Assembly (NCBI RefSeq): GCF_009765705.1
Contig: NZ_LMUX01000017.1
Coordinates: 286,937-350,936, forward strand
Length of the DNA stretch: 64,000 nt
Reading direction: 5' to 3'
From: Burkholderia sp. L27(2015)
GTDB taxonomy: Bacteria; Pseudomonadota; Gammaproteobacteria; Burkholderiales; Burkholderiaceae
A program made the position numbers and the translations under genes. A model generated the notes under the pieces. It had not been told where the DNA came from, made no database searches, and was given only the letters and a program-made list of their open reading frames with translations. Of the stretch, positions 45,488 to 54,749 are shown piece by piece; the first letter of the stretch is position 1; every line of letters begins with the position of its first letter.

Positions 45488-47161
45488 TCACGGGCACCAT
45501 GCAAGATATTGGTGAACCGCCTGAATGGCAGCAGCCCCCTCTCCCACGGCAGTCGCCACTCTCTTGACGGAGCCGCTGCGCACGTCACCGGCAGCAAAGA
45601 TACCGGGCCGGCTTGTCTCGCTATCATGCGGCGGGCGGTCCGCTTTCCACCTGTCGCCTGTATCGGCACCGGTCAGCACAAAACCATCCTTGTCCAAAGC
45701 GACGCAATCGCCAAGCCATCGGGTATTGGGCTCGGCGCCGAGAAAAAGGAAAACGTGCCGGACGGGCTTGTGTTCGATCTGTCCCTGCCGGTCCCACTTT
45801 ATCGCCTCAAGTTTCGACTCGCCGCATAACTCGACGATCTGCGTCCGTGTGTGAAGCGTGATGTTGGCCGCCGCGTTAATCCGCCTGATCAAATAAGTCG
45901 ACATGCTTGCACTGAGTCCGTCGCCGCGAATGGCGACGTGGACATGACGCGCGAACCTCGCAAGAAATACCGCCGCCTGTCCGGCCGAATTCCCACCGCC
46001 GACCACAATCACCTCTTCGTTGTTGCAGAACGCACCCTCCATGAAAGTTGCGCTGTAGTAGATGCCGCGCCCCTCGAAATGCTCAAGACGGGGAAGGTCC
46101 GGCTTTCGATAACGCGCGCCGGTAGCGATGACGACAGCGCGAGCGTGAACGCCTTCGTCGTGATTCAGTCCGATGTGAAACGATAGCGGGTCCGTGCAGT
46201 CGATCTTCAGTGCCTCGATAGGTACGCCGACCTCCGCGCCGAACTTGCGACATTGAGACAGGCCGCGGCCGGCTAGCGCCTGCCCCGATATGCCAGTCGG
46301 AAATCCAAAGTAATTCTCGATCTTCGAACTGGTGCCGGCCTGGCCCCCTGGCGCCTTGGCATCGAGGACCGCCACCTTCAACCCCTCCGATGCGGCATAA
46401 ACCGCGGCCGCGAGCCCCGCGGGTCCCGCGCCGACCACAACGAGGTCGAAGTGCTCGCCATTCAGCCTGTCCGGACTCAGACCGATTGCATCTGCGACGG
46501 CCCTGTGGCTGGGCTGTATGAGCACGGTGCCTTGCAACGTGACCACAATCGGGATGTCGGCTTCCGTTGCGCCATACCGTGCCAGGAGTTCTTTTGTCTC
46601 AACGTGCTCGACAATATCGAAGTAGGCCGAGGGCTGGGCGTTGCGGCTCAGGAAGTGACGCAGGCGCAGCGTAGGGCCGGAGGCTGTACTGCCAATCACG
46701 ATCATGCCCGTGTGCTGGCCCTGGATGAAAGCGACCCGGCGCAGGATATAGGCGCGCATGATGGTTTCGCTTAACTCGGCTTCAGCAATCACGAGCGCGC
46801 GCAGCGACTCCTCGTCTATGACGATGACCTCGCAATCGGAAATGGCGCGGGTCGTGGCCGACGCGGCCCGGCCGGCCAGCGTGCCAACCTCACCGGTGAA
46901 ACTGCCGGGGCCATGTGTACCCAGCAATCTGGGACCTTGAACGGACCCTCTGGTCGACTCTATCGTTCCGGAGAGAATGGCGAACATCGCGATGTGCCGG
47001 TCGCCTTCGGAATAGAGGATGTCGTTGGCTTTGAGCTTGCGGCGCTCGCCGTATCGCTCCAATGTCGCCAGTTGCCTTTCGTCCAGAGTGGGATATACCT
47101 GATGGTAGCGGCTGCCACCTGACGATAGCTCGTGGGGCTTGCCTGAAGAGTCTTTGCTCAT
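45488..47161 (-). CDS. Cyclic-nucleotide-binding domain fused to a thioredoxin-reductase-like flavoprotein
   Basis: About 557 residues. An N-terminal cNMP/Crp-type domain (about 15-140: DILYSEGDRHIAMFAILSGT) is followed by a linker and a two-domain FAD/NAD(P) reductase (about 225-550: VVVGAGPAGLAAAVYAASEG, then IVVGGGNSAGQAAVFLARFA and IFAAGDVRSGSVKRVATAVG). Where thioredoxin reductase has CxxC before the second nucleotide site, this reads GIYYSATFMEGAFCNNEEV with no CxxC, so it is not a normal thioredoxin reductase. It may be a redox switch or use another acceptor. The start at 47161 is chosen over 47173; neither has a strong ribosome site. Confidence 0.88.
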   Translation of the reverse strand: MSKDSSGKPHELSSGGSRYHQVYPTLDERQLATLERYGERRKLKANDILYSEGDRHIAMFAILSGTIESTRGSVQGPRLLGTHGPGSFTGEVGTLAGRAASATTRAISDCEVIVIDEESLRALVIAEAELSETIMRAYILRRVAFIQGQHTGMIVIGSTASGPTLRLRHFLSRNAQPSAYFDIVEHVETKELLARYGATEADIPIVVTLQGTVLIQPSHRAVADAIGLSPDRLNGEHFDLVVVGAGPAGLAAAVYAASEGLKVAVLDAKAPGGQAGTSSKIENYFGFPTGISGQALAGRGLSQCRKFGAEVGVPIEALKIDCTDPLSFHIGLNHDEGVHARAVVIATGARYRKPDLPRLEHFEGRGIYYSATFMEGAFCNNEEVIVVGGGNSAGQAAVFLARFARHVHVAIRGDGLSASMSTYLIRRINAAANITLHTRTQIVELCGESKLEAIKWDRQGQIEHKPVRHVFLFLGAEPNTRWLGDCVALDKDGFVLTGADTGDRWKADRPPHDSETSRPGIFAAGDVRSGSVKRVATAVGEGAAAIQAVHQYLAWCP

Positions 47162-47248
47162 GGTGGGTTCCATCAAGTCAAAACGCGATTCTTGTCGTGG
47201 ACCTGCTGCATCCAGTACGGGAATGATATCTCCCGTCGCGATACGCGA

Positions 47249-48259
47249 TCAAGCCGCTCTGGGCGCAGTCAACCGACAAAACCGTCGACGGTAGTCGGAT
47301 GGCGTCAGGCCCACGACTTTACGGAAAATCCGGCGAAACCCGCCGACATCGGTATAGCCAATCGTCGAGGCAATTTGCTCGACACTTGTCCGCGAGAACT
47401 CAAGCATCTCTCGTGCCCGGGTAATTCGAAGTATCTGCTGGTATTCGCTGGGCTTCATTCCCGTTGCTTTGACGAAGCGGCGCAGGAACGTCCTGGGCTC
47501 CAGACCCGCCCGTTCAGCAATCTGGACAACGCTGACCGGCTGCTCCCGAACGGTCGCAAGCCAACTTTGTGCCTTCAATATTGCCGGGTCGCCATGCTTC
47601 AATCTCGGCTCAAAATCACTATAGAAGCGTTGTTCTCTTCCCGGCGGATCAATCACCATGTAGCGCGCCGTCTCAAGCATGACAGTTAGGCCTAGAAATC
47701 TTTCAACAAGACGTAACCCCAAATCCGCCCATGCAAGCGCGCCCCCGGCGGTCACGACATCGCCGTAATCGATCACCATGTGTGCGCTTTCCATCAGGAC
47801 TTCAGGAAATCGCGCCGCAAAGTTTTCGGCGAGCGCCCAATGCGTCGTTGCTTGCCGACCTGATAGCAAGCCTGTTTTGGCTAAGAGAAAGACGCCACCG
47901 CACACCGCTGCCAGAACCACCCCATCGGCGTGTCTCAGCCGCAACCAGGGCGACAGCAAACTGTCTTTTTCAGCTTCGAACGGGGCGCGCGTGTTCCCTG
48001 GAAGGACCAAAAACGACGGGGCGTGCGGCGTCCCGGGATGAGTGTCGTAAATGCACTCGATCGCACCGCTGCGGTCGTCCAGTAGCCAACGCGTGATGCG
48101 CAAAAGCGAGTTTTCGCCGCTGGTTTGATGCTTGGCTGCAGTCTCGCCCGCGTACTGAAACAAGTCAGTGAGGCCGTAGATACCCGTGTTCGAGGTGCCT
48201 GCGTCGCAAACCAAGCCGACTTCGATCCGCGACTTCGAAGGTAATGCTGTTTTAACCAT
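47249..48259 (-). CDS. GlxA-type transcriptional regulator (DJ-1-like plus AraC HTH)
   Basis: 336 residues. A DJ-1/PfpI-like sensor (about 10-200, with VVLAAVCGGVFLLAKTGLLS and TTHWALAENFAARFP) is joined to an AraC HTH (about 225-330, VVQIAERAGLEPRTFLRRFV and IASTIGYTDVGGFRRIFRKV). Such regulators control amine, arginine or carnitine catabolism in other proteobacteria. It is divergent from the next AraC-type gene. No obvious target operon lies beside it apart from the flavoprotein gene downstream on the same strand. Confidence 0.9.
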   Translation of the reverse strand: MVKTALPSKSRIEVGLVCDAGTSNTGIYGLTDLFQYAGETAAKHQTSGENSLLRITRWLLDDRSGAIECIYDTHPGTPHAPSFLVLPGNTRAPFEAEKDSLLSPWLRLRHADGVVLAAVCGGVFLLAKTGLLSGRQATTHWALAENFAARFPEVLMESAHMVIDYGDVVTAGGALAWADLGLRLVERFLGLTVMLETARYMVIDPPGREQRFYSDFEPRLKHGDPAILKAQSWLATVREQPVSVVQIAERAGLEPRTFLRRFVKATGMKPSEYQQILRITRAREMLEFSRTSVEQIASTIGYTDVGGFRRIFRKVVGLTPSDYRRRFCRLTAPRAA

Positions 48260-48538
48260 GATTTATGTCCGATTTGTCCATTGCGACGGCGCTCGCCGTC
48301 TCCTACACTCGTTCAAATGACTCCTACACTTGGCGAGAAGACGCGCCGAAAACTGTCTTAGCTCCCTGCCGCATCAATAGCCCGCTGACTCGTGTAGAGC
48401 AATCGAATGAATTTTCGGGGCAGCCGTTTTGTGTTCACGAAAATTACCAACATGTATTAGGCACCTGCGTAGCGGTTGCACGCTCAAGTGCGTGGCGCAT
48501 GCTCCCTACTCAACACCGATTTCTGGAGCGAGTCCGCC

Positions 48539-49501
48539 ATGGGCAACCAGATCAGCCTTGATCACCTTCCTGCGCCTCGTCGCTTTGACCATTTCCGCGA
48601 ATTGTCGACGTTGTTGTTTGTTCCCGTCAGCCTTCGATCTGATGACCCGATGACGTTCCGCTTTGCCCGGACCGAAAAGACCTTCGGCAGCTTGTCGTTC
48701 GGGGTAGGGAAAATGAGCAAACTACACGTGGCGCGCACCCCGCGCGATGTCATAAGGTCAGAGTCAGATGCGAAGATTAAAGTCACCATGCCCCTCACGG
48801 GGACGATCCAGGTTCGACAGGACAGGCGCGAGGCGCTGATTCGTCCCGGTGAGTTCTACGTCAATGATCCGGCTCGACCCTACGAGGAGCAGTTCTCGGA
48901 AAACATGACCTACCTCAGCGTCCATGTGCCGAAAAACTCCATTCCGTCCAGGCTCGGCGGATTGGAGCACTCGACGGGATTGAAATTCGGCGCGGATCTA
49001 CCTAGCAGCAAAATAGCGAGAGACTTCCTTGTCAGTTTGTCCACAGTATGGGAAGAAATTAGTGAAGCTTCCGAGTCTCACCTAGGTTCGATCGCGCTAG
49101 ACCTAATCATGGCGGCAATATCGGAACGCAGCAATAGAAACGCTCCCCAAACCGACACATACCAATCCGCACAGTTTCATCGAGCCAAGGGGCTCATAGA
49201 CGGTAGGCTCCAAGACCCGACGTTGTCGCTCAGCCAAATCGCTGCGGAGTTGGGTGTTTCAACTCGCTATATCAGTTATCTGCTGCATCAACGAGGAATG
49301 TCCTACCGCAATTATGTCCTGGCGCAGCGTCTGCTACGCGCCAAGAATGATCTGAGCGATCCGCGCCTGGCGAATCGTGCAATTACAACCATTGCCTATT
49401 CTTGGGGGTTTTCCGATAGCGCTCATTTTAGTCGCACTTTCAAGGCTGCACACGGTATATCGCCACGTGAATATCGAGCCTTTAAGTTATCCGCTTGCTG
49501 A
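48539..49501 (+). CDS. AraC-family transcriptional regulator
   Basis: 320 residues. The N-terminal AraC_binding_2-like sensor (about 15-190: VTMPLTGTIQVRQDRREALI) is followed by an AraC HTH (about 215-315: LSLSQIAAELGVSTRYISYL and ITTIAYSWGFSDSAHFSRTF). GGAG lies ten bases before ATG 48539; a longer reading from 48476 has no ribosome site. It is divergent from the GlxA-type gene and upstream of the large winged-helix regulator. Targets are unknown. Confidence 0.9.
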   Translation: MGNQISLDHLPAPRRFDHFRELSTLLFVPVSLRSDDPMTFRFARTEKTFGSLSFGVGKMSKLHVARTPRDVIRSESDAKIKVTMPLTGTIQVRQDRREALIRPGEFYVNDPARPYEEQFSENMTYLSVHVPKNSIPSRLGGLEHSTGLKFGADLPSSKIARDFLVSLSTVWEEISEASESHLGSIALDLIMAAISERSNRNAPQTDTYQSAQFHRAKGLIDGRLQDPTLSLSQIAAELGVSTRYISYLLHQRGMSYRNYVLAQRLLRAKNDLSDPRLANRAITTIAYSWGFSDSAHFSRTFKAAHGISPREYRAFKLSAC

Positions 49502-49749
49502 ATGGGCCGGCTTGCAGGCCACACACCTCTAGATCGAGCGGCAGGGCGCACCATGCGTGCGGTGATTTCCGATAGGCCTCCTTATTCCCTATCTGCGGAT
49601 TCCGATTTAGACAAGTTTTAAGAACTTCCGATGCTATCTAATCAAAAATCTACTTGATAAGATGTTAACCAAAGCCAACGGGAATGCCGTCGTTTTGCGC
49701 TCTTTCCGCTCGCTGCGTTTTGGTATTCCATGGAAAGGAGACGACGTAC

Positions 49750-52470
49750 ATGACAGCGAACATCGCAACTTCCAGCAATAACCACGCAGGGGTCCACCAA
49801 CGAGCGGAGCGCCCCATGATCAGCATAGGCAATCTGCAGGTTGATTTCATCCGACGAGAAATCCGTCACAACAGACAACTGCTACAGGTAGGCTCGCGCG
49901 CGTTCGATATTCTGGAATTGCTTGCTAATGCCAACGGTGCGCTGGTTTCGAAAGACGAAATTATGCGCGTGGTATGGCCTACAACCATTGTTGAGGAGAA
50001 CAATCTTCAAGTCCATGTTTCCGCGCTCAGAAAAGCGCTGGGCGTAGACAGCGAATTGATTCGGACCGTCGCCGGCCGTGGCTACCGACTGTTGCAAAGT
50101 CCAAATCCGATCAACGTAACCGATCTTGAGGCGCGGCCCTCATACGTCGTGCAGTGCTCCGAGCCACCGCCTAATTCCGATGTAGAAGCCAAAATCGAGT
50201 CGCCGGACCTGTGCCACTCTGCCGAGTTGGTGGGTAGAGACCAGCCGTTAAAGGAACTGCTGGTCGCATTAAGGCGGTGCTCAGTGGTCACGCTGGTAGG
50301 TACAGGCGGGATCGGCAAAACACGGTTGGCAATCGAAGCGGCGCGACACGCTTGCACAGGCTTCGCGAACGGCGTAGCAATAGTGTCACTGGCCGCCGTC
50401 ACTGATGAGCACTTTGCGCTCGAGGCGCTAGCCATGGCGTTAGGCCTGAAAATTACGGGCTGCCCGCTGACAATGGACGCGATCACTAAAGCTTTGGCGG
50501 GTAAGAGGCGATTGATCGTGTTGGATAATTGCGAACACGTGATCGACGCAGCCGCAAATATCGCCTTGGAACTGAGCAACGCCGCCCAGGTTGTCCTCGC
50601 AACAAGCCGTGAGCCCTTGCGCATTCCCACGGAGACTGTTTATCCGGTCCCCTCGTTAGAGGTCCCCGTCGATAAGGCCCGCGGTAATGACGTGCAGATG
50701 GCCGCGGCGGTGCGTCTCTTCCTTGCGCGAGTACGGGCTGCCGAGCCAGGATTTCAGGCGGATGAAAAATGCATGGACCTGATCGGTGCCTTATGCCGTT
50801 CACTCGACGGGATCCCTCTGGCCATTGAACTCGCGGCAGCACGCGCGGCGACCTTGGGTGTCGAGGCGCTGACCTGTCATCTCGGCAACAACTTGCGTAT
50901 CCTCACGGGCGGCTATCGTACGGCTATGCCCCGGCATCAGACAATGCGGGCGACGCTAGACTGGAGCTATCGGCTATTGACCGATTTAGAGCGAGCAATA
51001 TTCCGTCGCCTGGGCCCGTTTATAGGAGGATTCACGCTTGATGCTCTTCGCTTTCTCGCCAAAAGGGAGAGCTGGCCCGAGGAGGACATGTCGGAGGCGT
51101 TCAGTGGCCTTATCTTGAAGTCAATGGTGTGCGCGCCCTCCCAGGGACCTCAGCGGCGCTATCGCTTGCTGGAGACAACTCGACAGTATGCTCTGCAACG
51201 ACTCGACGACAATGGTGAACAAAACTCGGCGGCCACGGTGCACGCGGAGTACCTGATGACGCTGATCAGTAACACGCATGCTCAACGCAACGAGCACTCG
51301 GACGACAGTTTGATGGAGGTGTTTTCGAGCGAACTCGACAACGTGCGCGCGGCGCTCGAGTGGAGCTTGTCTCCTTGTGGGGATGCATCGGTCGGCGTGA
51401 CGTTGGCTTCTGCGGCAGTTCCGTTCTTTTTTGAACTCTCGCTAGTCGGCGAATGTTGTAGCCGCGCTCAGCAAGCGTTAGAGGTCTTTAAGAACGCGGC
51501 TATTTGCAAGGTGCCTCCCGGTGTCGTATTGAGACTTGAATCCGCCGTGGCAGCGGCCTTGGTGTTTACGAGCGGGCCGATCGACGCAACACGACGGGCA
51601 TGGTCCAAAGTCTATTCCGACGCCGTGTTAGCGGGCGACGTTGAACACGAGGCGCGCGCTTTATGGGGACTTTGGAATGCGCATCAGTGCGGAGGTGAGC
51701 CACGCGATGCGCTGATCATGGCACAGCGCTTTCGCGGCTTGGCGGGACGGACGGGAAACAATACGCTGTGCCTGCTCGGCATGCGTATTGAAGGAGCCAC
51801 CTTGCATTATCTGGGGGAGCAAGCTGAGGCCCGGGAAAAATTGGAAGCTATGCTAGGCGCTTATGACCCGTCGATACACCGATGGAAAATGATGGGCTTT
51901 CGAATCGAGCACGGGATCGTGGCGCGCGCAACCCTGGCACGAGTGCTGTGGGCTCAAGGCCATGGATTGCAGGCTATGGAAATGGCACAAGCAACGTTCC
52001 GAGCTGCCACCGCGTACGACAATGAGTTAGTCACATGCCACGTGCTCGTTGAGTCGGTTATACCCATTGCGCTGATGCGCAACGATTTGAAGTTGGCGCG
52101 CGTTGGGATCGCGGCTTTAAGCACTCATGCCGCCCGTATGTCTTTTCATACCTGGATAGCCTGCTGTGAATGCTACGAAATGTGCGCGGCGCTGATATCG
52201 AATCCGACCGTTGAATGCGTTCACGCTCTAGAGTCGAAAATTGCACAACTTCGAAATACCGGGCATCTCGCGCCGCTCGCGTTTCTTCTTTGGAAGAAAT
52301 GTGAGGCGCTTGCAAAACTTAATGAACTCGATGCTGCACTAGCAGCGGCTGATCAGGCTCTTGAGCACTGCGAAGCCACCGGAGAGCGCTGGTTGCATGC
52401 GGAACTATGCCGCATGAAGAGGACCATTTTGATGGTCCTCCGCGACGGAATGCGCGCGGTGAACGGGTAG
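49750..52470 (+). CDS. Winged-helix (OmpR-type) transcriptional regulator with a large ATPase domain
   Basis: 906 residues. An OmpR/PhoB-type DNA-binding domain (about 25-100: LLQVGSRAFDILELLANANG, then ENNLQVHVSALRKALG) precedes a STAND-type P-loop ATPase: Walker A GTGGIGKT (about 184-191), Walker B RLIVLDNCEHV (about 254), sensor LATSREPL (about 282) and GIPLAIELAAARAATLG (about 355). The C-terminal half is an all-helical, TPR-like sensor. This is a SARP/MalT-like signal-integrating switch of uncertain ligand. AAAGGAG lies nine bases before the ATG. It stands just before a row of hydrolase genes that it may control. Confidence 0.9.
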   Translation: MTANIATSSNNHAGVHQRAERPMISIGNLQVDFIRREIRHNRQLLQVGSRAFDILELLANANGALVSKDEIMRVVWPTTIVEENNLQVHVSALRKALGVDSELIRTVAGRGYRLLQSPNPINVTDLEARPSYVVQCSEPPPNSDVEAKIESPDLCHSAELVGRDQPLKELLVALRRCSVVTLVGTGGIGKTRLAIEAARHACTGFANGVAIVSLAAVTDEHFALEALAMALGLKITGCPLTMDAITKALAGKRRLIVLDNCEHVIDAAANIALELSNAAQVVLATSREPLRIPTETVYPVPSLEVPVDKARGNDVQMAAAVRLFLARVRAAEPGFQADEKCMDLIGALCRSLDGIPLAIELAAARAATLGVEALTCHLGNNLRILTGGYRTAMPRHQTMRATLDWSYRLLTDLERAIFRRLGPFIGGFTLDALRFLAKRESWPEEDMSEAFSGLILKSMVCAPSQGPQRRYRLLETTRQYALQRLDDNGEQNSAATVHAEYLMTLISNTHAQRNEHSDDSLMEVFSSELDNVRAALEWSLSPCGDASVGVTLASAAVPFFFELSLVGECCSRAQQALEVFKNAAICKVPPGVVLRLESAVAAALVFTSGPIDATRRAWSKVYSDAVLAGDVEHEARALWGLWNAHQCGGEPRDALIMAQRFRGLAGRTGNNTLCLLGMRIEGATLHYLGEQAEAREKLEAMLGAYDPSIHRWKMMGFRIEHGIVARATLARVLWAQGHGLQAMEMAQATFRAATAYDNELVTCHVLVESVIPIALMRNDLKLARVGIAALSTHAARMSFHTWIACCECYEMCAALISNPTVECVHALESKIAQLRNTGHLAPLAFLLWKKCEALAKLNELDAALAAADQALEHCEATGERWLHAELCRMKRTILMVLRDGMRAVNG

Positions 52471-52544
52471 CGTCGGCGGTGACTATAGTAGCGATGGAAG
52501 CTGGATCATTTGGGGCCCAGCTAACCGAGTGCGTTTGTAACGTA

Positions 52545-53234
52545 CTACGCCAATTGTTTTTTCAGAAAGCTGTAGGTCCGACCATTCGCAAGCTTTGCCG
52601 CAGCCGCATCGTATTTTTCGCCACGATGTCTTGCAAAAGCGTGTGAGCAACCCGGATATGAATACACCTCGATGCCAGGGTGATCTTTCACCGCGGTTTT
52701 TATGGCAGCCTGTGCATCTTTGGAGATGAATTCATCTTCTTCGCCAAAATGCATGATCATCGGCGCGTGAACTCCGTCTACCTCCGACAGGTGCTGCTCA
52801 GTACTCCCCCCATAGTAGACAACGCCCGCGTCGACTTCGCTACGCGCACAGGTCAGATAAGTCATGAGGCCGCCGAGACAAAAACCCATCAACCCAACCC
52901 GTCCGTTAGACCCCGGTATCGTCGCTGCCACTTGAATTGCCGCCACGATGTCGCCCACCCCCTGGTCCTGATCATATTTCTGGTACCGCTGTAGCGCCTG
53001 GTCCCAATCGGTCTTATCCGACAATTCAATATTTGCGCTCTGACGCCAAAAGAGGTCCGGACAGATAGCGATAAAACCCTGGGCCGCCATTTCGTCGGCA
53101 GACTCACGCATATCGGCATTAACGCCAAATATCTCCTGCAAAACGATCACGACCGGTGCCGGCAATGTTTTCGGCCTTGCGATATACGCGGAGTAGGAAC
53201 CGTCAGGCGTATCGATCTTCAAAGTGTTGGACAT
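52545..53234 (-). CDS. Dienelactone hydrolase-family protein
   Basis: 229 residues. VIVLQEIFGVNADMRESADE carries the family glutamate, GLMGFCLGGLMTYLTCARSE the Cys nucleophile (about residue 123), and SYPGCSHAFARHRG the catalytic His. The Cys-Asp-His set is that of carboxymethylenebutenolidase. It hydrolyses dienelactones or similar esters in the cytoplasm. GAGG stands before the ATG. It is convergent with the winged-helix ATPase gene and lies downstream of the Tat-exported hydrolase on the same strand. Confidence 0.92.
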   Translation of the reverse strand: MSNTLKIDTPDGSYSAYIARPKTLPAPVVIVLQEIFGVNADMRESADEMAAQGFIAICPDLFWRQSANIELSDKTDWDQALQRYQKYDQDQGVGDIVAAIQVAATIPGSNGRVGLMGFCLGGLMTYLTCARSEVDAGVVYYGGSTEQHLSEVDGVHAPMIMHFGEEDEFISKDAQAAIKTAVKDHPGIEVYSYPGCSHAFARHRGEKYDAAAAKLANGRTYSFLKKQLA

Positions 53235-53290
53235 TTTCTACCTCAATGTTGGCTACTACACATATCGCGCGCCGGATTCACGCTAATTGA

Positions 53291-53314
53291 AGGTCACGGC
53301 CTCGGCCGTGACCT
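53291..53314 (-). terminator. Hairpin after the exported alpha/beta-hydrolase gene
   Basis: AGGTCACGGC and GCCGTGACCT form a 10-bp stem around a four-base loop, nine bases beyond the minus-strand stop at 53323. On the minus strand it is followed by TTCAATT rather than a full T-tract. Confidence 0.65.
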
Positions 53315-53322
53315 CTTCACAC

Positions 53323-54312
53323 TTAGGCTGACAGGAATGCCAATATATCGGCATTCACTTCGTCCGAATTGACGGTGCACATGCCGTGCGATGCGCCCGG
53401 ATATACCTTCAGTTTCGAATTTTTTATCAACGTCGCTTGCTTGCGTGCCGCATTGTCGATGGGAACGATCTGGTCATCGTCGCCCTGGAGGATGAGGGTC
53501 GGCACATCGATTTTCTTCAAGTCGGCGGTGTAGTCGACCTCGGAAAATTGTTTCACGCAGTCGTATTCACCGAGCACCGAGCCGAGCATACCTTCGCGCC
53601 AGAATTCATCAATCACACCCTGTACGACCTTCGCATTGGTTCGGTTGTAACCGTAGAACGGCAGGGCCAGTTCCCTGAAGAATTGCGAACGGTTATTCGC
53701 TGTGTTCTTACGAATGTCGTCAAAGACTGAAATGGGCACACCGGTCGGATTGCCTTCGGTCTTTACCATCAGCGGCGGAACCGCGCTAATCAGAATCATC
53801 CTGGCTACCCGCTTGGTTCCATGGCGGCCAACATAATGCGAGATCTCGCCACCCCCCGTCGAATGCCCAATTAGCGTTAGCTCTTTGAGGTCCAGCGTTT
53901 CAATCACGGTTGCGAGATCGTCGGCGTAGGTATCCATATCGTTGCCGTGTCCGGCCTGGCCAGAGCGCCCATGTCCTCGACGGTCATGAGCTATGACCCG
54001 ATATCCCTTCTTTACGAGGAACATCATCTGTGCGTCCCATGCATCAGCATCGAGCGGCCAGCCATGCGAAAAGAGGACCGGTTTTCCGCTGCCCCAGTCT
54101 TTGTAGAAAATCTGCGTGCCGTCTTTGACAGTAACCGTGCTCATGGAATGAACTCCTTGTCGACTAGTGGAATTGGCGCTGTGCGCCCCTGAAACTTCAT
54201 TTGATGCCGCGGCAAGCACCGGGGCGCTGACCGCTGCCATTGTCGCGCTCGCGCCCGTCAGTAAAACCTTACGACGAGCCAAAAAGCCCGGCGTGTTCAT
54301 TACGTCGTCCAT
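53323..54312 (-). CDS. Alpha/beta-hydrolase (non-heme chloroperoxidase-like) with Tat-type signal
   Basis: 329 residues. ARRKVLLTGASATMAAVSAP at residues 12-31 is a twin-arginine-like signal, so the enzyme is probably periplasmic. The mature part has VLFSHGWPLDADAWDAQMMF, HDRRGHGRS, nucleophile elbow GHSTGGGE, acid GDDDQIVP and His in GASHGMC. This matches the cofactor-free haloperoxidase/esterase group. AGGAGAGCAC precedes the ATG. A closely similar protein without a signal is encoded divergently at 54750. Confidence 0.92.
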   Translation of the reverse strand: MDDVMNTPGFLARRKVLLTGASATMAAVSAPVLAAASNEVSGAHSANSTSRQGVHSMSTVTVKDGTQIFYKDWGSGKPVLFSHGWPLDADAWDAQMMFLVKKGYRVIAHDRRGHGRSGQAGHGNDMDTYADDLATVIETLDLKELTLIGHSTGGGEISHYVGRHGTKRVARMILISAVPPLMVKTEGNPTGVPISVFDDIRKNTANNRSQFFRELALPFYGYNRTNAKVVQGVIDEFWREGMLGSVLGEYDCVKQFSEVDYTADLKKIDVPTLILQGDDDQIVPIDNAARKQATLIKNSKLKVYPGASHGMCTVNSDEVNADILAFLSA

Positions 54313-54749
54313 GTGCTCTCCTTGGAGGGGCGGGATTTGATTTTGTTTTTGACCGTGCTAAAGAACGCTGCGCACTGAATGGCCCACCTATGCGCCTTCG
54401 CTCGCTACGGCCGTGTCGAAGCTACTCAAAGTGTAAGAACACCGACTGGAAAACTCTTTGGGCGTTGCTTAAGCGTTATTAACCAGGCTGACCGGCGGCC
54501 AGGGCGTTGCAGCAAGCAATGCTCTAGAAAAGTGTCATCGACACGAAATCTGCCGCTTCAGAGAAAAAGCCAGCCCGTCCCGCACACAGCCATTAGGAGT
54601 TCATACCCTGATTGGCAAACGGAGTTCAGAAGATTTAAGCCCTATGTAAAGGAATATCAAGCGTGCGCCAACTAGTATTAACAGTGACGCAAGGTCGACG
54701 TCCTCACCCGTCGAGGCCATCCTCGCATCACTGAATCCAGGAGTCGGAC
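54313..54749. promoter_or_regulatory. Intergenic region between two paralogous hydrolase genes
   Basis: 437 bases with no supported gene. GTTCAGAAGATTTAAG (54625-54640) recurs with one change at 56576-56591, before another alpha/beta-hydrolase gene. It lies about 110 bases before the gene at 54750 and is a candidate regulator-binding site. Confidence 0.55.

Noticed and set aside
47173-47176. Alternative upstream starts (TTG/ATG) for the cNMP-reductase fusion
   Set aside because: They have no ribosome site and add only a few residues before the ATG at 47161.
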